From contig OZ020248.1 of the NCBI GenBank assembly GCA_963971285.1, positions 14,508,001-14,572,000 of the forward strand: DNA of 64,000 bases, read 5' to 3'. The position numbers were made by a program, and so were the translations under genes. Origin of the DNA: Astropecten irregularis. Lineage: Eukaryota; Echinodermata; Asteroidea; Paxillosida; Astropectinidae. Below, in pieces: positions 10,922 through 19,378 of the stretch. The notes beneath the pieces were generated by a model, which was not told the origin of the DNA, made no database searches, and saw only the letters and a list, made by a program, of their open reading frames with translations. Numbering within the stretch: position 1 is the first letter of the stretch; each line of letters begins with the position of its first letter.

Positions 10922-13900
10922 ATAGCCAGAGCCAGAGCCGGAGCCGGAGCCGAGCTTTGAGAAAGGCCTTAAGGCTACTTACTTGCCATCATCCCCTGCC
11001 TGGATCAGACGTCCCATTCTCTGCAAGTGAAAATTATCACAACCCTCACAGTGGTACACTAATGCCTTTTTCCTGTAGATAGACAATCATTTGATAATTA
11101 ATTGACAATTAATGTGTTAATCATTATAATATCACTGATAATAAATCATATACAGAGCGCAGAAACTATGTGTCTATATTCTACTGTGCATTATCATTAT
11201 CCCTGGTCATTGGGCTACATTAACATTCCTGTATCTATCTCAACTCCTTGTATACAGGGAGTATACAGCCCCATCTGCTGTAAGCAAACAAAGGCTAATC
11301 ATCAAGCACGCAAAGCCATCTCTACCCTCACAGGTACCCATTTACACCTGGGTGAAGAGGAGCAATATGTGACAAAGCATCTTGCCCAAGGATGCAAGCA
11401 CCACTAGCCCATGGCTGGACTTGAACAGTCCATCTTTCATTGCATAAACACCCCAGTTTGAATTTCCCAGACTAAAGACTCTGTTGCTATATCACATGAT
11501 TCAGGGCAAGCTTTTGCATAGTGATACCCATCTCTGGAATGGACTGGTTCCTTTGTGCCATTCTTATCCATTGTGAACAGTGCATTGGTGCAAGATGTCC
11601 GTTATGTAACTAAGCTAAAGCTTACCACTAATCATATGATATAGCGACATTATCTTTAGTCTGGAAAAATCAGGTTTAGATGTTAACATACAATGAAAGA
11701 ATTCAGTGTGCCAGACATTGTTCAATTTCAACTTGTGAAAGACTTATTGAAAATACGGCCGTGTCCGAAACGGTTGTCTAGAGCTAGGTCTACGGCTATT
11801 GTCTATGGCGGCCATTTTGAAAAGCTGTCCGAAATGCTGTCTACGGCTAGAGCTACGGCTACGACATCATCAAAATCTAACCATAAAAAGTGTTGTCTTG
11901 ATCCGCGCAAACAAAATTGCGACCGATCATGCTGAGTTGTTCGGGGTCAACGGAAACACACAAATGTGAGTTTTTTCTCCAGTTCTGGTTTACTGTCAGA
12001 ATAACTGTTCTTGGAAAGAGTTCATCATATCATTATCCATCCTGATGAAGTCGATCGCCCGTTGTAAACAAACATTTGCTCAACAAGGACCCGTAACGAT
12101 CGAGCAGACGATAATTTGATGACGTCAGAAAAATTAACTTGGTAAATATCACATGAGGGCGCAATACGTAGCCGGAGCTGCGTGAATTCTCTATAGATGT
12201 AGCTGTAGCTGTAGACCTAGACCATAGCTCTAGACAACAATTTCAGACACAGCCTACTATTCAAATTGCTACTTACGAAGCGGACTGTTTGACCTTGGAC
12301 TGGCTAGTATAAACACGAACAAACAGACGTATGTAGAAGTCCACACTGACAGATAGCAGGGGTTCTATGTAACGATGATGTAAGTTAGCATGAGCCTCAA
12401 TAGAATGCAGTACAATCCTCAATGCCTGTTGATGATACAGCAATTATCAAAAACAAATGAAAATAGTGAAGCCATGCGCTGGTATGGAGCAAGTTCAATC
12501 AGCTACTATGGGCATTTATGAAACGGAGACTCAGGCTCAGGCTCAGGCTCAGGCTTCAGCTCTGTCACCCATATTCTTAAAATATAGGTTGTGGTATCAC
12601 ATTGAAGCTGAAGCTCTGTTTTCTTGTTCAAACCAGAGATTCTACTTCAGAACCGCAGCCAAAAGCCTCTATTTTGATGCCCGTTATTACAGAATAAATT
12701 CACAAAATGGAGCCTGAGCCTGAGCCGGAGCCGGAGCCAGAGCCAGAGCCTGAGACGGAGCCTGATCCTCTGTTTCGTAAACACCTTATCTGTCAACCAC
12801 AGGCTGATTGTGCCTGGTACCAGTGGGATATTTTGTGTACAGATTACCAATTGTCAATTTGGAAGGGTTTACAAACGGTGGACCTGTGTAAATTTCGGCA
12901 CGTGTAAAGGTACTGTAGTGTTAACAGGTGCATAGATTGACCAATCATGGGATAATTTTCAGGGCATTTGAATGCCCGACTGGTAATTATTTCGCCGCGG
13001 ATCTGGGTCGCCATATTTGATCTTGCAAATCCACGTCGTAGGCAGGATATCATGCTAAAATGCGATCCAGAGCAGCTCTTGTGTGCAGGATCACTGATCA
13101 TGAAACAGGCCCTTTTTATGTGCTGGATCCAGCTCTGCGTTCTCTGTGCGTAGACGCTTTAAAGCCGTCCTGGGCGCAGTCATTTTGAATTTATGTGCGT
13201 GTCTGTGGAACAAGAAAACTTTGACTGGAATGCCTTTCGGAGAATGTACCCTAAATGCTAGGCGCATTTGCGTCGGATTTTGGGCGTACTGGGCTTTGAT
13301 CAGGGTTCTAGCCACGGTGGGCGGCGCTGGGCGGGCCAGCCCGGCACTGGAAATTTGCGCCCGGAACTTAGGTCTAAAATAAACTCTGCCGCCCAGCACG
13401 AATTTCCGCAGAGTGAATAAAAGTATTGCCAATATCGTGAATTTTGATCACATTCCTGTATAAAAGTTCTTTCTATTCTGTTACACCTGTATTTCATTGA
13501 ATATCATGCAGTCCTTAAAATGTAGCTTTTTACCATTAAATGGCTCTGCCGTCGGAACAGTGAAAATGTTGGCCTTGGACCTTGATCATGTTGCGCTGCA
13601 TTTTTCTCACCGCGGCTCAACTTCATATCTAGAGCCCACCACTAAAATTGGTCTGGCTAGAACCCTGGCTTTGATAATGCACATGTATAGAACACAAACG
13701 CAGATATGCAAATAGACGTACAAAAGACGTACACAATTTTGTGTTTTCCATAGGTTTGTGCACAATCATGGATGCGCCCAGCAGGCATCACTCTGTTCAC
13801 GGAGCTAGCGCTCTAGTAATTTTAATATAGCTCTATAGTTGGATCTCAAACATACCATTTCTTGGCAGTACTTTGTCCGCAGCGACATGGCGCCGTACTT

Positions 13901-16900
13901 GGCAAAGCAGGCTTCACCGCGGTTACCGCACAGCACAGCCATGTCAGTGCAGGTAACACACAGTATCCCGCCGTCCTTCACCGCCTGCATGGAACCATTC
14001 AGGAACTTGGCTGGACTGCCGTACGGATCCAGATCCACAATATCCACGCGGTCGCTTGGCCGATACTGGTTCATGAGCAGGCTGAAGTGGACAAGAGCAA
14101 GATTGTTTTATCATTAGGTGGGTTCTTCCCTTCCTTCTTAAGGTCTTTTCACACGACGCCAAAAAAACTCTCAACCATTGAGAATTTGTCTCACGGTTGC
14201 GAAATCTTACAAAAGTGTAATCGTGTGAAAGGACACCAATGCTTGAGAGTGACCGACGTCCCTGATGAATCCTTGAGAGATTTTGACCGAGGTCCAGACC
14301 TACGACAACATTTTTTTCAAGGGTCCCTTGCGAAGTGCTTTACAATGAGCATGCGTGCGTTTTCTATGTGTTACATGGCCTTTGCAGACTGCGCACTTCA
14401 CGCGCAACCTCAGCGTTATAATGGTACTTGCAGCGTTTACATTCATAAAATGCATAGTTTATCGATTACCCGCGTTCCGTCTCAAGGGAGGCTTGCGAAA
14501 TGTTACACTGTGTCGTGTGAAAGGACGCAAAAGCAGCCAGCTTAAACCGTTTTGTAAGATTTCACAACCATGAGAAAATGTCTCGATGGTTGACAGTTTT
14601 ATTAAGCATCGTGTGAAAAGGTCTATAGAATACAGAAAATGTCAGCCAACATATTAACGGCAGAAGTCAAAGTCCCTTGTAAAAAAAAGTTTGAATATTA
14701 TTCAAAAGCCTTGCAACCCAGGCTATTTAAAACTACATGTAATCTTCATTTCTTGGCTAGCTTATGGAGTTCCCTAGATGCAGCAATGACCAATCACGAG
14801 TGCTCATGTGACAAGTGGTGGTAAGCTGAGATGGTGTCTATACAGGGTGAGTCAAAAAGAAGTTGACCGGGATTGGTGATGTCTTTCAAAACAAACAAAT
14901 GACACTCAAAAGTTCAATAAAGCATATATATTTAACAAGCACTCTCTCCTGCTTATTAGAAAAAAATGAATGAAACAAATTGATCATTCCTAAAGGGGAT
15001 TTACATCTCCTTTAAAACCCTAACAGCCCCAAACCCCTCAAACTCCTACAGGTAGTTCTGTTGAGTTTTGGCTTGTTTGGTACCAAACATAAAGGACCTG
15101 TTGTTGAAATTTATACTATGCTTGGAGTTAAGGCCTATTTACACATACGCGTGTATTTTTAACTGCGCACAAATCAAAGGGCGTGTTTACATGTACATGT
15201 ACGCGACAAAGTAGAGCGACTTGTCGCGCGACTTTTTGAAATCAAATTGAAAGTGATTTTGTCGCGTGACAATATTTCCTCAGTTTTGATTGGTTGGGAA
15301 AGATGGACAAGAAAATAATAACTGAGGTGCAGAAATATAATTAATTGTATGAGGCGTCCAACAAAGGTTACATAGATGGCAGGTGAAAAGACAACATAAT
15401 TATGCCTAATTATGATCTCCTTCTGAGGGTATAGGATCACCCTAGATGAAAAATAACCCAGTAGGCACCTAAGCAAAATGTATTCATCCAAGCTCGAAGA
15501 AGATGAGGCATATAACATGTATAAGGTGGCAATTTTTTGAAAAAGAGAAGGTCTGATTTGTATATTTATCACAAAATTTGGAAAAAGACACGCGACATAT
15601 CGCTTACTTTCGAACAGCCGGCGTGTGCGACAAAGTCGCGTATGTGTAAATAGGCCTTTAGGAGGGCCTGAAGCATTTCGATCCTAGCAGGATCTTAATC
15701 AAAGGCAGAGTCTCAAGACAAACACATATGTCAACTTATATGTTTGTCATTCAGCCTTCGATAAAGATCCTGCTAGGATCAAAACAAATCAGACCCTCCC
15801 AACTCCAAGCATATGATAAATTCAATTTGAATTTTGCGGATTGACGAGGCTGAAAACTTACGAGACATCACTGTGACTGGCCGTCACTAGGTGCTCAACG
15901 CCGTTCTCTCTGATGTTACGTTCTATGGTCTTGTAGGCTTCTTGGTTCCAATCGTTAGCTATGATGTTTCTCAGTCCTGGGATTTCCTTAGCGTAGCGTA
16001 CGCCCCTCAAGCCAGTGGCTGATAGACCCTCTAGGATGTCCAGTCCTTCCTGATAATCAGAGAGACAATAAGATATCATAGGCTGCGGCATTCATTGGTC
16101 TGAGCATTGGTTCTATGTAACAATGCTCCCGACTCCGCTGGCATGCAGCAAAACACTTCACAAAATAAGTATTTTCTCAACACGAAAACACTTCACAGGC
16201 TTAGCATCGAAACTGGTCTCTTCAGACATTAGCTCTCTGCTCACAAAGTTTCAACTCGATTTCTCAACACATTTTGGGGGTTTTTATACGCTACCAAAAC
16301 TTTACGAAATAAAAATCATAAGTAAAACATGCAATAAAGTTACATCACCATGCTCTACATTGATGACTAATTCCACTAGACCAATCAGAATCAAACAAAA
16401 TGATGTAAACCCATTACTAATACTAATCTCAATTTCTTAATAAAGATTCCAGCGACCTCCTGAATACCGTACAGGCGCTCTACCAACTGGGGATCACTCA
16501 AAGAGGATACGGCTTTTTAATTAATTTATATGTGAAATAACCACAATGGAAACTGACTGAGTCAGTCAGTTTCCCTTGTGGTTATTTCACGTATAACTTT
16601 AATTTTAGTCAGTTTCCCTCAAGTGTGGTTATTTGATGATTATATTAATTAAAAAGCCGTATCCTCTTTGAGTGATCCCCAATGTACTGTTCCCAGGTTG
16701 CAACATTGCTGCATGTATCATTGGAATGATCCCTGGGGTGTGGCGGTGTGTGCGTGGTTTCATGGCTTCTGACTGCCAAACAAACAAATATGATTGACTA
16801 TTGGGGTCACCACCAACGTAGGGCTGGATAGCTCAGTTGGGAGAGTTTCTGTACAGGAGGTCACCAGTTCAAATCCCGCTCCAGTCAATTTTTCTTTGTT

Positions 16901-19015
16901 CACTTTTCAATGACTATAATTTCAATCAGTTTCCCTTGTGGTTGTTTGATCAATAAAAATATCAATAATAATGAGAAATTATGCCAAAATTAATGCCAAA
17001 ATCCGTTACAAGTGGTGCTTGAGGCGAAAAACAATGTTACAAAATACATAGGGCGTTTACGAAACAGCGGATAAGGCTCAGGCTGAGGCTGAGGCTGAAG
17101 CTCTTTCATCCATCTATGCTGAAAATATAGGTTGTGGTTTTAGGTAATCTTACTTTATACCTTGCAATATTCTCCAGGGTGATACGTGTCCTTTGTACTT
17201 GTATCATCGTCATTTTTCCTAGTAGACGGAGCCAGCTCTGTGTCTGCTGATAATGTATCTTCTTGCCTAGACTCATAAGAAACTTTTCAACAAAAAATAA
17301 AACCAAGACATTCTATTACAGGTCTTCATTTTAATAAAAATTTAGGAGAAAAGTAAATCGAACTTTTCTTGATAAATACAGCATTTCAGGCAGAAACATT
17401 TCTAACTTGTGATTTCTACCATTATTGTCTTTATACTTTTTAAAGGCAGCGTACAGGATTTGAAAGGCCTCCAAAAAAACATTATTGAGTTTGAGAAAGA
17501 AAATGGACTCAACAGTCCATACAAAAGTGCAAACAGTCACCATGGGAAATCTTTGTTCATCAATATGCTGGGTTTTTCAAGAAAATCAAGATTTAGTGTC
17601 TTTTTAGCATTTCGAAAGCGCAGTGTAACCGTGAAGGATTCAGAGGGGGGGCAAGATTTTTCAGCTGTATTTCTGCTATCCAGATGAACAAAGCGTAAAA
17701 GGTACATGAAACAGCGTCTGTAAGGAAGTTTCAGACCTTAGGGTACCAAATTCAGCCAAAACGCACATCTTTGCAAATCCTATACGCTCCCTTTAAGTTA
17801 TACATAAATCTGTGAACATTTCTGTTTTGAGACCAGTTTTTTTTTCAAGCTGACAAAGATCCTCATTTGCCCCAATATGATAGTTACCTTTCAGGCCTTG
17901 GCTAGCCAGATTCTCCTCGGAGTGCACATTTATAACGGCGATTCTGTGAAAGAAAGGAGAGGAAAATACTTCAGCAAAAAAAACAACAGAAGTGATTTTT
18001 TTCAATCTCCTAAAAGACTTTCCCAAAATAACTCATTTTTTTCTTCGTACATCAGGCCTTGAATTTGGTTCTGAAAGGGACAAGGCCACTTTTCCATTGC
18101 AAGGGGCACTTCTATTGGAAAATCATAATGTCTATGGAAACATTTGAAGGGGGCACGAAGGCCAAGAACCGGGGCAACGAAGGCCATGGCCTCCGTGGTC
18201 TCCGTTAAAGGTAGTATCATACTTTGGTTTTTGTCAAAGAAATACAGATTCGTGGGCAAAAATATCAAGACAGATACAGCAACAGTCATCTGTGAAAATT
18301 TCAGTCCCATGCGGTGCCCACTTTTTGAGAAAACAAGTGAAAAACAGCCACAGTATTTCTTAAGTCTTTTCTCTTTTATGTTTGATCTTTTGAAACATCA
18401 AAAAGATTTTCGGTCATTGTTTTACTAATTTCTGGATAAATACACCATTTCAGGCGAAAAATTTGTTAACGGTATGTTTCTACCACCACCGTCTTCATAC
18501 CCTGTAAGTTATATGTAAATCTGTGAACATTTCTGTTTTGGTCTCTTACCAAAGTATGATACTACCTTTAAATTCAAGCCTTGGTACATCACTCTTGGTA
18601 GTTAGGAATAAAATTAAAATTTTAATAAAACAAAAAACGAAATTCCTCACGTCAGGTCTCTGTTGAATTGCTGAACCGGATTGTAGAACACCTCATTGAA
18701 AGATGGGAACATAATCTTGGCCTGGCCTTCCTGTATCATTGCCGGAGTGGAACCCCCTGCGTCCACGTTGGCAGAAGCCTTCTTATTATCATTAAAGGGC
18801 AACGCTGCTTCCTCTGTGCACACCGTATCCTGGCTTTCACAGGGGTGGGACTCACACACTGGAACCGTGTCATCACCTATGGGAATCTTGGACATGGAAT
18901 TCAGGTCTTCCTCCTGTGGCATTGCAGAGCTGTTCTTCGCTGACGCAGTCAGGGTTTGAGAAGGATCAGGGGCTGTTGCACTACTACTAGGCGTATGATC
19001 TGCATCAACCTCCAT
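1984..19015 (-). CDS. TRMT1: tRNA (guanine26-N2)-dimethyltransferase TRMT1, 13 coding exons
   Basis: This enzyme uses SAM to make N2,N2-dimethylguanosine at position 26 of tRNAs in nucleus, cytosol and mitochondria. Coding exons (minus strand): 19015-18651, 17943-17888, 17282-17161, 16049-15862, 14081-13856, 12425-12277, 11072-10983, 10424-10352, 9887-9753, 8259-8065, 6380-6301, 3860-3741, 2071-1984. All junctions are GT-AG and all phases join, giving 1887 nt or 628 residues; the human protein is about 660. Visible family marks are the N-terminal [17 protein letters not shown] (residues ~105-122), the SAM-site motif [15 protein letters not shown], the catalytic-region motif DLDPYGSP, the TCTDMAVL segment, and the zinc-binding pairs HCEGC and ACENC. 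A divergent segment before exon 4 is rich in Asp, Ser and Thr. The C-terminus ends KERTQTDK without the CCCH finger found in vertebrate TRMT1. The start is the ATG at 19015; an unseen 5' noncoding exon is possible. Confidence 0.95.
2112..2230 (-). repeat. tRNA-like SINE, family 1, beside TRMT1 exon 13
   Basis: On the minus strand it reads GGCTGGATGGCTCAGTTGGT and GGTTCGAATCC. It lies about 45 bases upstream of the acceptor of TRMT1 exon 13. Confidence 0.7.
2379..2617 (+). mobile_element. Family B element (GAGCC-rich ends)
   Basis: Family B copies share CATATGCTGAAAATATAGG, TTGAAGCTGAAGCTCTGTTT and CCGCAGCCAAAAGCCTCTAT between inverted GGCTC/GAGCC-rich ends. This copy ends in GGAGCCGAGTTTTGGGCAAG. 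Confidence 0.75.
2862..3384. mobile_element. MITE with GGCCGTGTCCCAATTCACTG ends
   Basis: The left end AAGGCCGTGTCCCAATTCAC is inverted at 3365-3384, and internal copies of the same ~25-base motif occur at 3275-3310. Frames through it are low-complexity and not genes. The related end GGCCGTGTCC also opens the element at 11756. Confidence 0.7.
3741..3860 (-). CDS. TRMT1: TRMT1 exon 12
   Basis: The reading [20 protein letters not shown] and [13 protein letters not shown] matches the conserved RED-N and RFQ-NP-NWGP region. The acceptor is TCTGTCTTAG and the donor GTAAGT. Confidence 0.9.
3905..4195. repeat. Dispersed repeat, also at 19535-19760
   Basis: It shares with 19535-19760 (inverted) the strings CAAGGCACTGTAGCTC, CCTGATGAAACCT and GGGACTGAAAACCCAATCCA. 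It is SINE-like with an A/T-rich tail; no A or B box is clear. Confidence 0.6.
4395..4535. mobile_element. Family D element ends, head to head
   Basis: A right end (AGATCCTGCTCAGATCGAAA to AACTCCAAGCAT) is followed at once by a left end (ATGCTTGGAGTTAG to CGATCCTAGCAGGATC). The arrangement suggests two adjoining copies or a circularised joint. Confidence 0.6.
4697..4933 (+). mobile_element. Family A element, internally deleted
   Basis: Both ends are present but the middle third is missing. Its right end, CTTTAAGG, is the target site of the hAT element that follows. Confidence 0.8.
4934..5997. mobile_element. Non-autonomous hAT element, 1064 bp, TSD CTTTAAGG
   Basis: Terminal inverted repeats are TAGGGCTGTGCATTC and GAATGCACAGCCCTA, flanked by an exact 8-base duplication CTTTAAGG (4926-4933 and 5998-6005). 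Subterminal GGGTACCCGGGTAC motifs occur at both ends. Internal frames are short and show no transposase. Confidence 0.9.
6022..6200. mobile_element. MITE, ~180 bp
   Basis: The ends GGCATTTCACAATAGATGTA and the inverse of TAGGGCACTATTGTGAATCG pair over ~35 bases. An internal TTTTGTCGACAAACTGCG is also inverted around a 15-base centre. Confidence 0.7.
6301..6380 (-). CDS. TRMT1: TRMT1 exon 11
   Basis: It reads [18 protein letters not shown], equivalent to the basic PVKRxRL stretch that follows the WDI-KxW segment in other TRMT1 proteins. It starts in phase 0 and ends in phase 2, joining both neighbours. Confidence 0.85.
6455..6690 (-). mobile_element. Family B element, inverted
   Basis: It carries the family B core in reverse, with TTCGTGAATC, GCTTCATCTTCAATGAAAAA and GGAGCCTAAGCCAGAGCC. 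It lies in the TRMT1 intron between exons 11 and 10. Confidence 0.75.
6850..7035 (+). repeat. tRNA-like SINE, family 4 (single copy here)
   Basis: It reads GGTGGCAAGTGCGTTGGGCA, then GGGTTCGATCCC (B box), then GTTCTCTCCTACTCTACAAG and CTCCGGTTTTCCTCCCGCCA. The B box and the tail support a SINE. Confidence 0.45.
7077..7170. repeat. Short inverted repeat, ~94 bp
   Basis: GTGATCGAGTAGCAGGCTTT and its inverse AAAGCCTGCTACTCAATCAC flank a short centre, so the whole can fold as a hairpin. Confidence 0.65.
7525..7625 (-). repeat. tRNA-like SINE, family 3
   Basis: On the minus strand the order is GCTAGCTTGGTGGCCTAGCA, GGTATGGCATCTGCACTAGT and GTGGGTCCCAATCCCACC. Confidence 0.65.
7672..8052 (+). repeat. 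Full-length tRNA-derived SINE, family 2, with (ATT)n tail
   Basis: The head GTGCCGTGGCCGAGTGTTCT carries an A box and GTGGGTTCGAATCCAGCC a B box. The body ends AAAGCGCTGTGATACC, GCGCTATATAAATGC and (TATTAT)n. Partial copies are at 11190-11440 (minus) and 35403-35680. The tail resembles the 3' ends used by a partner LINE. Confidence 0.8.
8065..8259 (-). CDS. TRMT1: TRMT1 exon 10
   Basis: A 65-codon exon reads [20 protein letters not shown] and [20 protein letters not shown], then [18 protein letters not shown], a conserved tRNA-binding region of Trm1. The tail of a SINE (7672-8052) lies 13 bases beyond the donor. Confidence 0.95.
8484..8700 (-). repeat. tRNA-like SINE, family 1, with 3' companion sequence
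   Basis: The tRNA-like head is followed by GTCAGAAGCCATGAAACCAC, which also follows the copies at 610, 16740 and 49400. The composite unit is therefore longer than the tRNA part. Confidence 0.6.
9242..9700. mobile_element. Foldback-like element, ~460 bp imperfect palindrome
   Basis: Almost the whole unit is self-complementary. AAGAGGATCTTCAACACTCA pairs with GAGTGTTGAACATCCTCTTA, and at the centre AGATATGGGAGCCTTTT meets AAAAGGCTCCCATATCT. Confidence 0.75.
9753..9887 (-). CDS. TRMT1: TRMT1 exon 9
   Basis: The exon reads [16 protein letters not shown] and [17 protein letters not shown], matching the conserved GGPxWxxPIH block of the C-terminal domain. It is exactly 45 codons in phase 0. Confidence 0.95.
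10230..10327 (+). mobile_element. Family A right-end fragment
   Basis: It keeps TTTCTACCATCACCATCTTC to ACCAAAGTATGATACTGTAG, then CTTTAAA. It starts 25 bases downstream of TRMT1 exon 8 on the transcribed strand. Confidence 0.7.
10352..10424 (-). CDS. TRMT1: TRMT1 exon 8, second zinc-ligand pair
   Basis: A 73-base exon reads [17 protein letters not shown]; the CxxC is the second half of the zinc site. It lies just inside a family A element fragment at 10230-10327 on its 3' side. Confidence 0.93.
10608..10970 (+). mobile_element. Family B element with expanded (GAGCCG)n
   Basis: The right arm has grown into more than 20 hexamers of GAGCCG/GAGCCA (about 10805-10957). The ends CTTTCTCAAAGCTCGGCTC and GAGCCGAGCTTTGAGAAAG are inverted. 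Stop-free (Glu-Pro)n and (Arg-Ser)n frames are by-products. Confidence 0.8.
10983..11072 (-). CDS. TRMT1: TRMT1 exon 7, first zinc-ligand pair
   Basis: It reads [20 protein letters not shown]; the CxxC is the first half of the family's zinc-binding knuckle. The acceptor is TATCTACAG and the donor GTAAGT. Confidence 0.92.
11190..11440 (-). repeat. tRNA-derived SINE, family 2, partial
   Basis: The minus strand shows CATGGGCTAGTGGTGCTTGC, CAGGTGTAAATGGGTACCTG and GTATACTCCCTG. The B box is damaged. Confidence 0.65.
11756..12254. mobile_element. MITE with GGCCGTGTCCGAAACGGTTG ends
   Basis: The arms GGTTGTCTAGAGCTAGGTCT and its counterpart near 12215-12254 are inverted, with subterminal tandem CTACGGCT motifs. 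It ends 22 bases from TRMT1 exon 6. Confidence 0.72.
12277..12425 (-). CDS. TRMT1: TRMT1 exon 6
   Basis: The translation [20 protein letters not shown] followed by [18 protein letters not shown] matches the conserved core of the family. It has no methionine and was found by phase and similarity. The donor is GTAAGT. Confidence 0.93.
12513..12775 (+). mobile_element. Family B element
   Basis: The left arm is (GGCTCA)n and the right arm (GAGCCT/GAGCCG)n around the family core. Minus-strand frames of Arg-Leu repeats here are not genes. Confidence 0.75.
13301..13667. mobile_element. Non-autonomous hAT element, 367 bp, TSD GCTTTGAT
   Basis: Terminal repeats are CAGGGTTCTAGCCA and TGGCTAGAACCCTG, with an exact 8-base duplication at 13293-13300 and 13668-13675. 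CAGGG ends and 8-base duplications are hAT hallmarks. Confidence 0.92.
13856..14081 (-). CDS. TRMT1: TRMT1 exon 5, catalytic core
   Basis: It carries [33 protein letters not shown] and the [15 protein letters not shown] segment. DPYGSP is the signature of Trm1 and provides catalytic-site contacts. The donor is GTATGT and the exon ends in phase 0. Confidence 0.96.
14139..14625. mobile_element. MITE with CTTTTCACACGA ends
   Basis: TCTTTTCACACGACGC and GCATCGTGTGAAAAGG are inverted; GTGTGAAAGGAC recurs inside. It resembles the element at 40625 (AGGCCTTTTCACACTATC), so the two may share a transposase source. A stop-free frame across it is not a gene. Confidence 0.7.
15118..15812. mobile_element. 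Family D element, interrupted
   Basis: Ends are ATGCTTGGAGTT plus GGAGGGCCTGA and the inverse TCAGACCCTCCCAACTCCAA. It is split at its TTA by the element 15131-15657. Other family D copies are at 4395-4535 and 32850-33051. Confidence 0.8.
15131..15657. mobile_element. PIF/Harbinger-like MITE nested in family D, TSD TTA
   Basis: Inverted ends AGGCCTATTTACACATACGC and GCGTATGTGTAAATAGGCCT are flanked by TTA at 15128-15130 and 15658-15660. The intact target GGAGTTAGGAGG is known from other family D copies. The subterminal ACAAAGTCGCG motifs are inverted too. Confidence 0.87.
15862..16049 (-). CDS. TRMT1: TRMT1 exon 4, SAM-binding motif
   Basis: The exon reads [20 protein letters not shown] and then [10 protein letters not shown], which correspond to SAM-binding motifs I and II of the Trm1 family. 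The acceptor is TGATTATCAG and the donor is GTAAGT. Confidence 0.95.
16489..16680. mobile_element. Inverted-repeat element, ~190 bp
   Basis: GGGGATCACTCAAAGAGGAT and ATCCTCTTTGAGTGATCCCC are perfect inversions, followed inward by ACGGCTTTTTAATTAA. Half copies stand at 850-890 and 49285-49325 beside family 1 SINEs. Confidence 0.72.
16740..16920 (+). repeat. tRNA-like SINE, family 1, with 5' companion
   Basis: GTTTCATGGCTTCTGACTGC is followed by GGGCTGGATAGCTCAGTTGG and a degraded B box. The same composite is seen at 49395-49600. Confidence 0.65.
17049..17140 (+). mobile_element. Family B left-end fragment
   Basis: GGGCGTTTACGAAACAGCGG and GGCTGAGGCTGAGG lead into GCTGAAAATATAGGTTGTGG, after which the copy is cut off about 20 bases from TRMT1 exon 3. 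Confidence 0.65.
17161..17282 (-). CDS. TRMT1: TRMT1 exon 3
   Basis: This exon encodes a divergent hydrophilic linker that ends HPGEYCK just before the SAM-binding core. Only the acceptor at 17283-17284 (TTGTTGAAAAG) puts the reading in frame with both neighbours; the frame starting from TCTAG further in hits a different, unrelated reading. Confidence 0.82.
17443..17796. mobile_element. MITE with TTAAAGGxAGCGTAxAGGATTTG ends
   Basis: TTAAAGGCAGCGTACAGGAT and ATCCTATACGCTCCCTTTAA form inverted ends over ~27 bases. The 5' TTAAAGG is also the end of family A, hinting at a common superfamily. A fragment with TTAAAGGTACAGTACAGGAT stands at 21976. Confidence 0.72.
17888..17943 (-). CDS. TRMT1: TRMT1 exon 2
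   Basis: A 56-base exon reading [18 protein letters not shown] continues the conserved RDLT-x-AVI block. The acceptor follows a strong pyrimidine tract ending TTCTTTCACAG and the donor is GTAACT. Confidence 0.88.
18206..18571 (+). mobile_element. Family A element, full copy
   Basis: A well preserved copy in TRMT1 intron 1, with both 20-base ends intact; a good reference for the family. Confidence 0.9.
18651..19015 (-). CDS. TRMT1: TRMT1 exon 1
   Basis: This exon holds the ATG, a low-complexity acidic/Ser/Thr leader and the conserved [18 protein letters not shown] block. The donor is GTGAGG and the exon ends in phase 2. The leader is poorly conserved in the family and could include part of a mitochondrial or nuclear targeting region, which cannot be judged by eye. 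Confidence 0.93.
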
Positions 19016-19212
19016 ACTTCAACACTGTCAATGTCTGCAGAGAGTATTCAAGTATTACACAATGTACACTGTCATATAGAGTGTAATCCAATATTAGTAA
19101 AACCGCATTCTTTTTAACTACCGTATTTAAGAAAAATTTGAGGCTTTGCATGGTGACAATTGGTATGTGGATCGGTTTGCGGAAACACCATGTAATAATC
19201 ATTTTTATTCCT

Positions 19213-19313
19213 AGTTGCAATGATCGTAACCCTAGGTCTGACATGATCGTAACCCTAGGTCTGACATGGGGACTGGGACCCTAACCATGTCAGACCTAGT
19301 GTTACGATCATCG
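19213..19313. repeat. Short palindromic repeat
   Basis: ATGATCGTAACCCTAGGTCTG occurs twice in tandem and is then inverted as CAGACCTAGTGTTACGATCAT. The unit could extrude as a hairpin. It lies about 200 bases upstream of the TRMT1 start codon. Confidence 0.7.
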
Positions 19314-19378
19314 CAAGTTTCGCAACTATTTTATTCCCAGCTTTATAAGTAGGTATCGTACCCGTAAGTCAACCCGGA

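Noticed and set aside
10572..10925. 117-codon frame ending in a Glu-Pro repeat
   Set aside because: It is a reading through the (GAGCCG)n arm and the core of a family B transposon copy; no start context or homology.
13862..14545. 227-codon plus-strand frame opposite TRMT1 exon 5
   Set aside because: The minus strand has the conserved catalytic core with matching splice sites; the plus frame also runs through a MITE.
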